Origin: Niallia sp. Man26
Lineage (GTDB): Bacteria; Bacillota; Bacilli; Bacillales; Cytobacillaceae
DNA length: 64,000 bases
Reading direction: 5' to 3'
Assembly: GCF_022049065.2 (NCBI RefSeq)
Contig: NZ_CP095743.1
Coordinates: forward strand, 883,001-947,000
A model generated the notes under the pieces. The model was not told the origin of the DNA and did no database searches. It was given only the letters and a program-made list of their open reading frames with translations. Of the stretch, positions 29,450 to 37,396 are shown piece after piece. Every line of letters starts with the position of its first letter. Position 1 is the stretch's first letter. The position numbers and the translations under genes were made by a program.

Positions 29450-29947
29450 TTAATCACAGATGTCTAAATCAACGTCAGCAATGCATTGTACGGCACAGAA
29501 GCATTTCAAGTCAACTGTAATGCAGTCGCTTGTGCGACGGAATCCATCCACTTCACAGACTTTGCCAAGGTCAATGCCTTTTGGTCCTGTGATATCAAGT
29601 GTTTCTCTGCCAGAGTGAGTGTTAGTAATTGGTGCAAGCACTCTCAATACTGCACAGCAGTTGTCAAACACATCTTCTACGCGGAAGAAGATAGACACAC
29701 ATGCACAGTCATCTCCTCTGAAGAAAGCATGGAAAGGTGATCCGTCAGCTGTTTTTAGAACAAATACACGAGTATCTGCTTTACTGCGTTTTGTTGGGGA
29801 AACAAGTGAACCTAGTGGCTCAGAAAAGCAGTTTGTTTCACATTCGCAGTTGTCTTCTGCACTATCTTGAATATCTTTAATGGCGCGAACCACTTCGCAA
29901 ACACAGCTAGAAGTACCGAAAACATCATCTTTTTTTCCACAACCCAT
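29450..29947 (-). CDS. cotZ: spore coat protein of the CotZ/CotY/ExsY family
   Basis: A cysteine-rich crust/exosporium-basal-layer protein that forms disulfide-linked sheets on the spore. From MGCGKKDD onward the 165 residues hold about 16 cysteines, with typical blocks DNCECETNCFSEPLG, VFVLKTADGSPFHAFF and DLKCFCAVQCIADVDLDICD. The frame is open further upstream, but AGGAGG lies 9 nt before ATG 29947, which fixes the start. Only one CotY/Z-type gene is present here, where B. subtilis has cotZ, cotY and cotVWX. Confidence 0.92.
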   Translation of the reverse strand: MGCGKKDDVFGTSSCVCEVVRAIKDIQDSAEDNCECETNCFSEPLGSLVSPTKRSKADTRVFVLKTADGSPFHAFFRGDDCACVSIFFRVEDVFDNCCAVLRVLAPITNTHSGRETLDITGPKGIDLGKVCEVDGFRRTSDCITVDLKCFCAVQCIADVDLDICD

Positions 29948-30158
29948 AATTGATTTCCTCCTTGTTTGTTTCTTTCTTTGTGATACTACACTACTAACAT
30001 ATTGCCAAAGACCGTTATGGGTTACGGACAAACGCCTTTTTTCTTGAAATTTAGGCATATGCCCAAATTTCCAAGTGTGTTTAGATGTCTGTCATGAAAA
30101 TAGGCACTGAAAGACTGCTTTCTTCATATTAGTGTGTGTATAGAGGAGGGTAATAAAA

Positions 30159-30512
30159 GTGAATATAGAGTGGATAGAACTGCTGCTGTTAGTGTTAGCC
30201 ACATTTCGCCTGACTAGATTATTAGTGTTTGACCGCATAACGGAATTCCTTCGCATGTTAGTGCTTGATGAAAAGCTTGAAAAAAATGAAAATGGTGAAG
30301 ATGAGATATATTATGTTCCAAAGGACGGTTTGGTTAGAGGCTTTTTAGGGGAATTGATTAGCTGTTATTGGTGTACTGGAGTTTGGTCAACTGGCTTTCT
30401 TGTCCTATTGTATTATTTCCTTCCAAGCATTTGCACACCAGTTGTACTGATACTTGCCATTGCAGGGGCTGCTTCTATAATCGAGGCTATCGTGCAGAAA
30501 TTGACGGAATAA
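30159..30512 (+). CDS. yjcA: DUF1360 sporulation-associated membrane protein (YjcA)
   Basis: 117 residues with an N-terminal helix (IELLLLVLATFRLTRLL), a charged central loop, the conserved SCYWCTGVWSTG motif and a final hydrophobic segment (ICTPVVLILAIAGAASIIEA). The start is GTG with GAGGAGGG upstream. B. subtilis YjcA lies at the same place after the coat genes. Biochemical role unknown. Confidence 0.85.
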   Translation: MNIEWIELLLLVLATFRLTRLLVFDRITEFLRMLVLDEKLEKNENGEDEIYYVPKDGLVRGFLGELISCYWCTGVWSTGFLVLLYYFLPSICTPVVLILAIAGAASIIEAIVQKLTE

Positions 30513-30550
30513 CATTGAAATTCATTTTCTATATTTAGGCTAGTTGTTTA

Positions 30551-30579
30551 CACATAGACAAAAAGAGCCTCATACAATA
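30551..30579 (+). promoter_or_regulatory. sigma-K promoter of the 36-aa peptide gene
   Basis: CACA (30551-30554), 16 bases, CATACAATA (30571-30579): exact sigma-K consensus in both elements, with predicted start near 30587, 40 bases before the ATG. Confidence 0.62.
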
Positions 30580-30626
30580 TGGTAGACATATTCTAATGTC
30601 ATTCTAAAAAAACGGGAGTGCTTGTA

Positions 30627-30737
30627 ATGATGAAAAAACTGACAAAAAAAGAAGAAGCACCTGCTGCTATTTCCCGGAAAAAAAAGGTGAAAAAGAAAGG
30701 CTGCGGCTGTGGGAAAAAAGTTAAAACAAATGGCTAA
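30627..30737 (+). CDS. 36-aa Lys-rich, Cys-Gly peptide, probable spore protein
   Basis: ATG 30627 has GGGAG at 30614-30618 and encodes 36 residues: MMKKLTKKEEAPAAIS, then a Lys-rich stretch, then GCGCGKKVKTNG. Fourteen residues are Lys or Arg. A consensus sigma-K promoter lies just upstream and a terminator just downstream, so this is a complete small transcription unit in the coat gene region. Similar basic peptides with paired Cys are cross-linked or disulfide-bonded in coats, which is only an analogy here. I know no family name. Confidence 0.68.
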   Translation: MMKKLTKKEEAPAAISRKKKVKKKGCGCGKKVKTNG

Positions 30738-30749
30738 AAGCCAAGAAAG

Positions 30750-30776
30750 AAGAGCGGATCTGCCGTTCTTTTTTTT
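30750..30776 (+). terminator. terminator after the 36-aa peptide gene
   Basis: AGAGCGG/CCGTTCT stem with one G-T pair, then T8. Confidence 0.8.
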
Positions 30777-30889
30777 GTCTTTACAAAAATTGGGGCTGTA
30801 TGCTTCCTTTTTTTTTTCATAAAAAACAGTAAAAACGAAAAAAATAAACAAAGGAAAAACATACATCTTTTACATAGGAAGGGACAAAT

Positions 30890-31366
30890 ATGACACATCA
30901 AAAACGTTTTTTTGTATTTTTTATTTTCATGTGCTTTCTTCTGGCCGGTTGTGAAGAATCATCTCCTTCCAGCCGGACCGCTTTATTCAAAAGGGTTGAT
31001 CCTGCTCCATTAACAGTTACCAAAAATCCAGATCAGCTTGAACAAATATTAGTGCGTCAAGTAAAAGATGAAGCAAGTTCGGTTAAATCCATCTATGACG
31101 TAGCGGTGATTAAAGGCCAAAAGGAAATTCTGGTTGCTTATAAAGTAAAGCATATGTCCAGGTTTAGAATGAAGGGCATTGAGAGTGACTTGAACAAAAT
31201 CTTAAGTGATAAGTTTCCCGACCATACATTCACTGTATCAAGTGACTATAAGATATTTCTAGAAGCGATAAGGCTTGGGGATAAGATGAAGAATGCCGAT
31301 TACAGTGAAAAAAATGCGGATAAGCGGCTTAAGCAAATAATCAATCTCACCAATGAACTAACATAA
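30890..31366 (+). CDS. YhcN/YlaJ-family sporulation lipoprotein
   Basis: 158 residues with a lipoprotein signal (FFVFFIFMCFLLAGC; lipobox LAGC, Cys about residue 21) and the YhcN/YlaJ fold (DQLEQILVRQVKDEASSVKSIYDVAVI, then VAYKVKH). Such lipoproteins sit in the inner spore membrane. It is 13 bases before spoVAC, and lipoproteins of this kind precede spoVAC in the second-type spoVA operons. AGGAAGGG is before the ATG. Confidence 0.82.
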   Translation: MTHQKRFFVFFIFMCFLLAGCEESSPSSRTALFKRVDPAPLTVTKNPDQLEQILVRQVKDEASSVKSIYDVAVIKGQKEILVAYKVKHMSRFRMKGIESDLNKILSDKFPDHTFTVSSDYKIFLEAIRLGDKMKNADYSEKNADKRLKQIINLTNELT

Positions 31367-31379
31367 GGAGAAGGTATTA

Positions 31380-31853
31380 ATGGCGAAGAAAAAGAAAACA
31401 CCACAGCAAAAACAGTATGAACAATTAGAGAAAAAATACGAAACGAAAAGACCAGTAGTAAAGAACTGCATAAAGGCTTTTTTTGTCGGAGGCTTTATTT
31501 GTATGCTCGGACAGCTGCTGTCTTTTATGTATATTTATTTTTTCCACTTTACAGAGCAAACTTCCGGAAACCCTACAAGTGCCACAATCATATTCCTGTC
31601 TATGCTGCTCACCGGATTTGGCATTTATGACCGGCTTGGCCAGTTTGCCGGAGCTGGAAGTGCAGTGCCGGTTTCAGGGTTCGGGAACAGCATTATTTCT
31701 GCGGCAATAGAGCATCGGACCGAAGGCTTTGTATTAGGTGTAGGAGGAAATATCTTCAAATTAGCAGGCTCCGTTATTTTATTTGGTGTCTTTGCTGCCT
31801 TTGTTGTTGCTTTAATTAAAACGCTTATTCTAATGGCCAGGGGGGTTATGTAA
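31380..31853 (+). CDS. spoVAC: stage V sporulation protein AC
   Basis: Membrane subunit of the SpoVA channel that moves Ca-dipicolinate into the forespore and out at germination. After a basic N-terminal tail (MAKKKKTPQQKQYEQLEKKYE), four hydrophobic segments follow, with the conserved GGFICMLGQLL and GIYDRLGQFAGAGSAVPVSGFGNSI. 157 residues. Starts 13 bases after the lipoprotein gene and abuts spoVAD. Confidence 0.94.
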   Translation: MAKKKKTPQQKQYEQLEKKYETKRPVVKNCIKAFFVGGFICMLGQLLSFMYIYFFHFTEQTSGNPTSATIIFLSMLLTGFGIYDRLGQFAGAGSAVPVSGFGNSIISAAIEHRTEGFVLGVGGNIFKLAGSVILFGVFAAFVVALIKTLILMARGVM

Positions 31854-32867
31854 TTGCTTAAAGGAAAACAGTCATGGCTTTTTGACAATCATCCTGTCAT
31901 ACAGTCTACAGGTGTAGCAGGCGGTCCATTTGAAGGGAACGGAAACTTAGCGAAGGATTTTGATATTTTGCATGAAGACTTATGGATGGGCAAGACATCT
32001 TATGAGCAAGCGCATAGAGTGCTTTTGGAGGAAGCAACAGAGACTGCTTTAAAAAAAAGCGGACTGTCTGCAGAGGATGCCCAATTTTTTATTGCAGGCG
32101 ACCTTATCAATCAAATCACACCAACCAGCTTTGCTGCCCGTGACCTGAAAGTGCCTTATTTCGGCTTGTTTGGCGCTTGTTCTACCTCGATGGAGGGGCT
32201 GGCAATGTCTTCTTTTATAATCAACTACAAAGGTGCTAAGAATATCCTTACAGGTGCTTCGAGCCATAACGCAGCTGTTGAAAAGCAGTTCCGCTATCCA
32301 ACAGAATATGGCGGTCAAAAGCCGCCGACAGCACAATGGACTGTCACAGGCGCAGGCGTTGCTTTGTTAACAGAAAATGACGGAACGCATGAAAATTGCC
32401 CGTACACGACGTCAGCAACAATAGGAAGAGTAATGGATATGGGTTTAATTGATCCATTTAATATGGGCGGGGCAATGGCTCCAGCTGCTGCTGATACTAT
32501 TTGTGCCCATTTCAATGACTTAGGTGTTGATGCATCTCATTATGATTTAATTGTTACTGGTGATTTGGGTAAAATTGGCAGAGATTCTGCACTCGCACTT
32601 CTTGAGGAAAAAGGAATTCATATTGATAAAAATAAATTTAATGACTGCGGTTTACTTATCTATAAAGCTGATCAGCCAGTCCAATCAGGCGCTAGCGGTC
32701 CTGGATGTTCTGCGACTGTATTATACGGTCACTTGTTGAACGAAATGAAAAGAGGTGTTTATAAGCGGATACTTGTCGTGGCGACAGGTGCATTGTTATC
32801 TCCGCTTACGGTTCAGCAGGGAGAATCTATTCCATGTATTGCTCATGCAGTATCAATCGAAATATAG
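31854..32867 (+). CDS. spoVAD: stage V sporulation protein AD
   Basis: Cytosolic-face subunit with a thiolase-like fold that binds dipicolinic acid. The 337 residues show family landmarks [51 protein letters not shown] and [14 protein letters not shown]. The start is TTG 31854, immediately after the spoVAC stop, with GGGGG at 31841-31845. The downstream spoVAE ribosome-binding site begins right after the stop. Confidence 0.95.
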   Translation: MLKGKQSWLFDNHPVIQSTGVAGGPFEGNGNLAKDFDILHEDLWMGKTSYEQAHRVLLEEATETALKKSGLSAEDAQFFIAGDLINQITPTSFAARDLKVPYFGLFGACSTSMEGLAMSSFIINYKGAKNILTGASSHNAAVEKQFRYPTEYGGQKPPTAQWTVTGAGVALLTENDGTHENCPYTTSATIGRVMDMGLIDPFNMGGAMAPAAADTICAHFNDLGVDASHYDLIVTGDLGKIGRDSALALLEEKGIHIDKNKFNDCGLLIYKADQPVQSGASGPGCSATVLYGHLLNEMKRGVYKRILVVATGALLSPLTVQQGESIPCIAHAVSIEI

Positions 32868-32884
32868 AAGGGAGGAAATTGAGT

Positions 32885-33241
32885 ATGCTGCCAATGTTTT
32901 TTTGGGCATTTGTAATAGGAGGCTTGATTTGTGTAATTGGCCAGCTAATGTTTGATGTGGCCAAGCGTACACCAGCACATACTTTAACGACTTTAGTTGT
33001 GGCAGGTGCTATATTAGATGGACTAGGTCTGTATGAGCCGTTTGCCGACTTTGCCGGTGCTGGTGCAACTATTCCTATTACGAGCTTCGGTAACGCACTG
33101 GTTCATGGTGCTATGCAAGAAGCAGAGACACATGGGTTAATTGGGGTACTCACAGGAATGTTTGAGGTTACCAGCTCAGGAATTTCAGCCGCAATCGTCT
33201 TCGGTTTTATTGGCGCTTTAATTTTTAAACCAAAGGGTTAA
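32885..33241 (+). CDS. spoVAE: stage V sporulation protein AE (SpoVAEb type)
   Basis: 118-residue membrane subunit: [55 protein letters not shown] and a last helix ending FKPKG. It is homologous to SpoVAC in the two glycine-rich segments. GGAGG at 32871-32875 supports ATG 32885, although the frame is open further upstream inside spoVAD. Last gene of lipoprotein-spoVAC-AD-AE; there is no spoVAA, AB or AF here, so the classical operon must be elsewhere. Confidence 0.93.
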   Translation: MLPMFFWAFVIGGLICVIGQLMFDVAKRTPAHTLTTLVVAGAILDGLGLYEPFADFAGAGATIPITSFGNALVHGAMQEAETHGLIGVLTGMFEVTSSGISAAIVFGFIGALIFKPKG

Positions 33242-33306
33242 GAATTCTTCCGTTTCATCCGCTAATAGTCAATCGTACAAATTCACATAGCTTAGGAGCT
33301 TGCCTA

Positions 33307-33334
33307 TACACAATACCTCAATTTCCATATGCTA
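33307..33334 (+). promoter_or_regulatory. sigma-K-like promoter of the yjcZ-like gene
   Basis: TACA (33307-33310), 15 bases, CATATGCTA (33326-33334). The -10 is an exact CATAnnnTA; the -35 keeps the ACA core. Confidence 0.5.
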
Positions 33335-33367
33335 TTAAAGAATAAAGGAGAAGTGAGGTGAAGGTGT

Positions 33368-33493
33368 ATGTGTTTCGGCGGATATGGATATGGAGGCGGC
33401 GGCTATAGCGGCGGCGGTTATGGTTCTTCATTTGCTTTGATCGTTGTACTTTTCATTCTATTGATTATTGTTGGAGCTAGCTTCTACGCTTAA
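33368..33493 (+). CDS. YjcZ-family small sporulation protein
   Basis: 41 residues: [10 protein letters not shown], a Gly/Tyr-rich run, then one hydrophobic segment [21 protein letters not shown]. This Gly-Tyr head plus C-terminal helix is the hallmark of the YjcZ-type spore proteins, and the position after the coat/spoVA genes and before spoVIF equals that of B. subtilis yjcZ. AGGTGAAGG lies before the ATG. Followed by a perfect terminator. Confidence 0.85.
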   Translation: MCFGGYGYGGGGYSGGGYGSSFALIVVLFILLIIVGASFYA

Positions 33494-33510
33494 TAATTAG
33501 TAAATGAACG

Positions 33511-33547
33511 AAAGGATAGGCTTTCCATGGGAAAGCCTATCCTTTTT
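33511..33547 (+). terminator. terminator of the yjcZ-like gene
   Basis: AAAGGATAGGCTTTCC/GGAAAGCCTATCCTTT perfect 16-bp stem, loop ATG, T5. Confidence 0.95.
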
Positions 33548-33569
33548 AATTTTTTTAACTGAAAATTTT

Positions 33570-33597
33570 CACCTTTTACTTTTACCTACATACTATG
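33570..33597 (+). promoter_or_regulatory. sporulation promoter of spoVIF (sigma-K-like)
   Basis: CACC (33570-33573), 15 bases, CATACTATG (33589-33597), 8 of 9 in the -10. CATACTA is also a sigma-G -10, but no sigma-G -35 is found at the right distance. Confidence 0.42.
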
Positions 33598-33628
33598 TAA
33601 AGTAGCTCAAGAAGGAGGAAATACAGGT

Positions 33629-33883
33629 ATGAATAACAACTTCTTTAAGAATATAGAATCAAAAACAGGTGTGAATATGAAAGACATTTTTGACCTGGCT
33701 AATTCATTACAAAATGCAAACTTCAAAGATGAAAACACAGTAAGAGGGGTCATTCGCCGAGTATCCCAAATCGCTGGCAAACCTGTTCCTAAAGAAACAG
33801 AGGACAAAATTGTTCAATCCATTGTTAAGGATGGGAAACAGCTTGATTTCAACACACTATCCAAGATGATTAATAAAAAGTGA
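33629..33883 (+). CDS. spoVIF: stage VI sporulation protein F
   Basis: Mother-cell protein needed for proper coat assembly in B. subtilis. The 84 residues match the family throughout (NFFKNIESKTGVNMKDIFDLAN, RGVIRRVSQIAGKPVPKETED, LDFNTLSKMI). AAGGAGG precedes the ATG. Small, charged, without membrane segment. Convergent with yjcD over a shared hairpin. Confidence 0.93.
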   Translation: MNNNFFKNIESKTGVNMKDIFDLANSLQNANFKDENTVRGVIRRVSQIAGKPVPKETEDKIVQSIVKDGKQLDFNTLSKMINKK

Positions 33884-33889
33884 TTTGGC

Positions 33890-33920
33890 GGGTAACCTCT
33901 TGTCTAAAGGTTACCCTTTT
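33890..33920. terminator. terminator between spoVIF and yjcD
   Basis: GGGTAACCT/AGGTTACCC perfect 9-bp stem, 9-nt loop and T4 on the plus side; it overlaps the last bases of yjcD. Confidence 0.8.
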
Positions 33921-36225
33921 ATTCTTTATTCTTGTGTATTGGTGCCAGTCTTAAAGCAGATAAGAACCGGGATGCTTTTGCTTTTCTTCCCCTCAAGTGC
34001 ATCGGAATGGATACATACAGCTCTGCCATTGATCTTGTCATCGCAACATATAATAGTCGCCTTTCTTCTTCCATAGGCAGATTGTCGCCATTTCGGAAGG
34101 CTTCCAATGCATAATCGTGAGGAAGGGAACCGTCAACACCGCCTAGAATATAGACGATTTTATATTCAAGTCCTTTGGCACGATGAATGGTTGTCAGGCT
34201 GATTGCATTTTTTGTATCTTTATATTGTTTTTTCAGTTCTGCGTTCATGGCAATCATATGGTCTGTATAGGCAACAAATTCAGCAATGGTGCCAAACTTT
34301 TTAGCGACAACTTTAAGATCTCGAAGATCGTCAGAGCCTTTATCCCATTGATTTCCTTCATTTCCCCGTTTTTTAATGAACTCTTGGAAGCCGAGTTCTT
34401 TTTCAATAAAGGCAATGGCCTCTAAAGGGGGAGTTGATTTTAGTTTTTTCAGAGCGTCTGGAATTTTTTTTAGTCTCGATTCCTGAAAGGCAAATCCGGT
34501 TTTAATTTTTGCGAATCCGTCAGCCAGGCTGCAATCTTCCAAAATACTTAATGCTTTTAAGTCTTGAAGCACACTTTTCTTGAGAAATAATGTCGGCAGC
34601 AAACTGTTAACAGCATGCTGATCATCTGGGTCAACAGCAAGCTTTAAGTAAGCAATCATGCTTTTGACGATAAAGCGGCTGTAAAAGGAACCAGAATCCT
34701 GCTCGAGTCTAAATGGAAGACTTGAGGAAGACAGTCTTTCAAACATTGCCCTGCTGTTTGTATTAGTTCTAAACAGAATGGCGAAGTCCGTCGGTTCTGC
34801 CCCTTTTTGAATTTTTTCTAATATGTCTGTGACTATCATTGTTGCTTCTTCCTCTTCATCATAAGGATAGAAGAGGAGGGGATTTTGTCCAGTATAGGTC
34901 GCAGCCATTTTTTTGGGACGTCTGTTTTTGTTTGCTTTTATAATATCATTTGCTGATGATACAATTTCATTAGTAGAGCGGTAATTATTCTTCAGATAAA
35001 TAATTTTGGCGTTTTTAAAGTCCTTTTCATAATCCAGCAGGTATTTCGGGTCACTGCCTCGAAATGCATAAATAGCCTGATCATCATCTCCAACTGCATA
35101 AATACTTTTCGCTCGTTGGGACATCAATTTTATCCATTCATACTGGACTTTATTAATGTCTTGAAATTCGTCTAGCAGGAAATAGGAAAATCTGTTTTGG
35201 TATGTTTCAAGTATTTTAGGATTTTCAAGGAAAAAGTAATATCCGCCGACAAGCATATCGTCAAAATCATATTGGCCTTTGTTATGCTTTGTCTCTTCAT
35301 ATTTTTTGTAAAGTGGCAATACCTTCTCTTCCCAATCAGAAGCAGGCTTAATTTCATTTGGAAATTGCAAAGAATTCTTCCATGCTCCAATCAATTGAAG
35401 GGCAGCATCATATGGGAATTCTTTCATATCAATTCCTAATTCTGTGCCAATTTCTTTTAGGATTAATTCTTTCTGCCAGTTGCTGCTCAGCAAATTGGTC
35501 CTTTTCCATTTATTTGGTTCGTGAAAAAGGAGTATTTGATACAGGATACTGTGGAAGGTCCCTGAAACAATCCGGCTGATTACCGTTTTGGTCATGTCAG
35601 GATACTTCATAAGCCGTTCTTTCATTTCTAATGCAGCTTTGCTCGTAAATGTTACTAGCATGATGGAGGCAGGATCAATTTTCTTCTCATGGATGAGATA
35701 GGCAGTTCTCGCCGTCAGAACTCGTGTTTTTCCGCTTCCGGCACCTGCAACAACCAATACTGCTTCCTCATCTGTTGTGACGGCATTGCATTGGGATTCA
35801 TCAAGCTTGACGCCACTAAGGGAAAGAGCATGAAGATAACTGTCTGGCGCGTTATAATCAGGTCTGCTCACCTTAGCAGCAGTATCTGTAACAGTTTGGA
35901 TGATTTTAGGCTGTTTAAAGCTAATTTCTTCAATCGGTGTTGAAATGCTTCGAGATTTAGGAAAACGAAATCCGTTTCTTTCTTCATATTCAACAGCAGC
36001 AGCTGCTTCACTGACAGCTGGAGTAATATTTTGCTGGCAAGGCTCTGAAGTGGAAGCATGGTAAAAATGCGGTTTTGCTTTAATACCCAAATAAAGCTTT
36101 ACAGCCTCACCGCAGACTGAGCAAGCAAGAAGGCCTTTTTTTCCAGCTTCATGCCAAGTCTGCCAGTCGCTTCTCGTATCAGCATATAAATGTATCAATC
36201 TATCATAATAGTAGGCTGTTTCCAT
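33919..36225 (-). CDS. yjcD: UvrD/PcrA-type DNA helicase YjcD
   Basis: A superfamily 1 helicase of 768 residues: Walker A in VVAGAGSGKTRVL, motif II in YFLLDEFQDINKVQYEW, VGDDDQAIYAFRGSDPKYL (motif III) and the C-terminal TTIHRAKGLEYKIVYILG and EERRLLYVAMTRS. The first ~150 residues are not helicase. They begin with a finger-like C35-x2-C38-x14-H53-x2-H56-x6-C63 that has the spacing of CoiA, then a low-complexity linker. A role in DNA repair or recombination is inferred from the family. Confidence 0.92.
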   Translation of the reverse strand: METAYYYDRLIHLYADTRSDWQTWHEAGKKGLLACSVCGEAVKLYLGIKAKPHFYHASTSEPCQQNITPAVSEAAAAVEYEERNGFRFPKSRSISTPIEEISFKQPKIIQTVTDTAAKVSRPDYNAPDSYLHALSLSGVKLDESQCNAVTTDEEAVLVVAGAGSGKTRVLTARTAYLIHEKKIDPASIMLVTFTSKAALEMKERLMKYPDMTKTVISRIVSGTFHSILYQILLFHEPNKWKRTNLLSSNWQKELILKEIGTELGIDMKEFPYDAALQLIGAWKNSLQFPNEIKPASDWEEKVLPLYKKYEETKHNKGQYDFDDMLVGGYYFFLENPKILETYQNRFSYFLLDEFQDINKVQYEWIKLMSQRAKSIYAVGDDDQAIYAFRGSDPKYLLDYEKDFKNAKIIYLKNNYRSTNEIVSSANDIIKANKNRRPKKMAATYTGQNPLLFYPYDEEEEATMIVTDILEKIQKGAEPTDFAILFRTNTNSRAMFERLSSSSLPFRLEQDSGSFYSRFIVKSMIAYLKLAVDPDDQHAVNSLLPTLFLKKSVLQDLKALSILEDCSLADGFAKIKTGFAFQESRLKKIPDALKKLKSTPPLEAIAFIEKELGFQEFIKKRGNEGNQWDKGSDDLRDLKVVAKKFGTIAEFVAYTDHMIAMNAELKKQYKDTKNAISLTTIHRAKGLEYKIVYILGGVDGSLPHDYALEAFRNGDNLPMEEERRLLYVAMTRSMAELYVSIPMHLRGRKAKASRFLSALRLAPIHKNKE

Positions 36226-36371
36226 AGTTAAACCTCATTTTCATACAATACTTCTTTTTTTAACGTACTTATTATCATAGCAAAATAAAAGAGTATATAA
36301 AAGGGAAGAAGGAAGTTTAACAAAACCATTAATTGGGTATGGATAAAAAAATCAAGTAGGAGGCAATTCGT

Positions 36372-36620
36372 ATGGGTTATATTCTTCCAGTAAATAACTA
36401 TCAATATGAACAGTATGTTAGACAGGATATCGCGCAAAAAATTAGACCTGTTAAGAGCCAAAAGGTTTTTGCACCTGCTGTTATTTCCAATACATATGAG
36501 AGATTTGACCAGCCCTATTCTGCACATAATAAAGAGGCTTCCAAAAGGAGAATGGAAGATGCGGAGAAGCTCATTGCCGAACTGACAGGAAAAGGTCGGC
36601 AATTCAACAAGCTTGTCTAA
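36372..36620 (+). CDS. yjzB: small conserved protein in the YjzB position
   Basis: 82 residues, no membrane segment, starting MGYILPVNNYQYEQYVRQDI and ending with a charged helix (EASKRRMEDAEKLIAELTGKG). TAGGAGG lies 9 nt before the ATG. B. subtilis has a small gene, yjzB, next to yjcD, and the N-terminal YILPV...Y.QY pattern fits my recollection of it, but this is not certain. Function unknown. It ends one base before the stop of the convergent DUF421 gene, with no room for a separate terminator. Confidence 0.65.
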   Translation: MGYILPVNNYQYEQYVRQDIAQKIRPVKSQKVFAPAVISNTYERFDQPYSAHNKEASKRRMEDAEKLIAELTGKGRQFNKLV

Positions 36621-37295
36621 TTAATAGCTTTGAACATATAAAGGAGCATCTTCCTGCCATTCAGCATACAACACTGTTTTAGGAGAATGAATTCCTATTT
36701 GAGCTAATTCTGCGTTTAGCTTTTTTTCATCCCAGCCGACAGTAGTCAAATTTTCCTCGATGATTTCTCCATCTAGTATGAGACTTAAAGGCAGAGTGCT
36801 GTCTTGGACATTCAGCTGCATTTCTGTCCGGGAGGGACTTGTATATGCCTGTTTTTTAATCGTGTTAACCGTTCCATCTGTTTCTAAAATAGCATAATGG
36901 CATTCTTGGATGGAGAAAATATCCTTGGAACGGAGAAGATGCTGAAGCTGGTTCAAATCGAGATGGTTTTTCTTCAGTTCATCATAATCTATCTTTCCTT
37001 TTTGGATGATGATAGATGGCTTTCCTTCAAGTAAGCTGCGTGAGCTCCGGAACTTTTGTGTCAAAAATTCTGTCAGGAAGATTAAAAAACCCCAAATAAT
37101 GACAGCATATAATATTTCCTTTATGCCTGTATTGTCATCATACATTGCGTTTCCGACTAATTCCCCAATAACTAGCACACAAACAAAATCGAACGTTGTT
37201 ACTTGGGTTATAACGGTTTTACCGAGTATTTTAGTAAAGAGAAGAAGTGCAATAAATCCAAAAACAAGCTCTGAACCAATATGCAGGAAATCCAT
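36621..37295 (-). CDS. DUF421 membrane protein (YetF-like)
   Basis: 224 residues: three N-terminal hydrophobic segments (LVFGFIALLLFTKILG, FVCVLVIGELVGNAM, ILYAVIIWGFLIFLTEFL), then a soluble domain with EGKPSIIIQKGKIDYDELKK and the AEWQEDAPLYVQ ending. YetF-type proteins occur in the heat-resistance spoVA(2mob) operons; here one lies 3.4 kb from the spoVA genes, separate and on the other strand. GAAAGGATG precedes the ATG. Confidence 0.85.
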   Translation of the reverse strand: MDFLHIGSELVFGFIALLLFTKILGKTVITQVTTFDFVCVLVIGELVGNAMYDDNTGIKEILYAVIIWGFLIFLTEFLTQKFRSSRSLLEGKPSIIIQKGKIDYDELKKNHLDLNQLQHLLRSKDIFSIQECHYAILETDGTVNTIKKQAYTSPSRTEMQLNVQDSTLPLSLILDGEIIEENLTTVGWDEKKLNAELAQIGIHSPKTVLYAEWQEDAPLYVQSY

Positions 37296-37353
37296 AAGTT
37301 TATCATCCTTTCTCCTCCGTTATTCTAGACAAGAACAATAGAAAATAAACAAA

Positions 37354-37377
37354 GGGGAATGTCGGCTGACATTCCCC
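37354..37377 (-). terminator. terminator of yjcG
   Basis: GGGGAATGTC/GACATTCCCC perfect 10-bp stem; on the minus strand it is followed by TTTGTTTATTTTC. Confidence 0.82.
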
Positions 37378-37396
37378 TAAAAATTTGTAAGTTCTC

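Noticed and set aside
29948..30058. 37-residue N-terminal extension of CotZ
   Set aside because: AGGAGG is placed for MGCGKKDD at 29947 and the extension has no family resemblance or cysteine pattern.
30797..30824. Sigma-G promoter for the lipoprotein-spoVA operon (TGTATG...CATAAAA)
   Set aside because: The spacer is only 15 and the -10 lacks the final TA, so it is not strong enough, although forespore expression is expected for this operon.
36228..36602. Minus-strand 124-codon frame opposite yjzB
   Set aside because: It is a shadow of the plus-strand gene, lacks a ribosome-binding site and is mostly hydrophobic by codon mirror effect.
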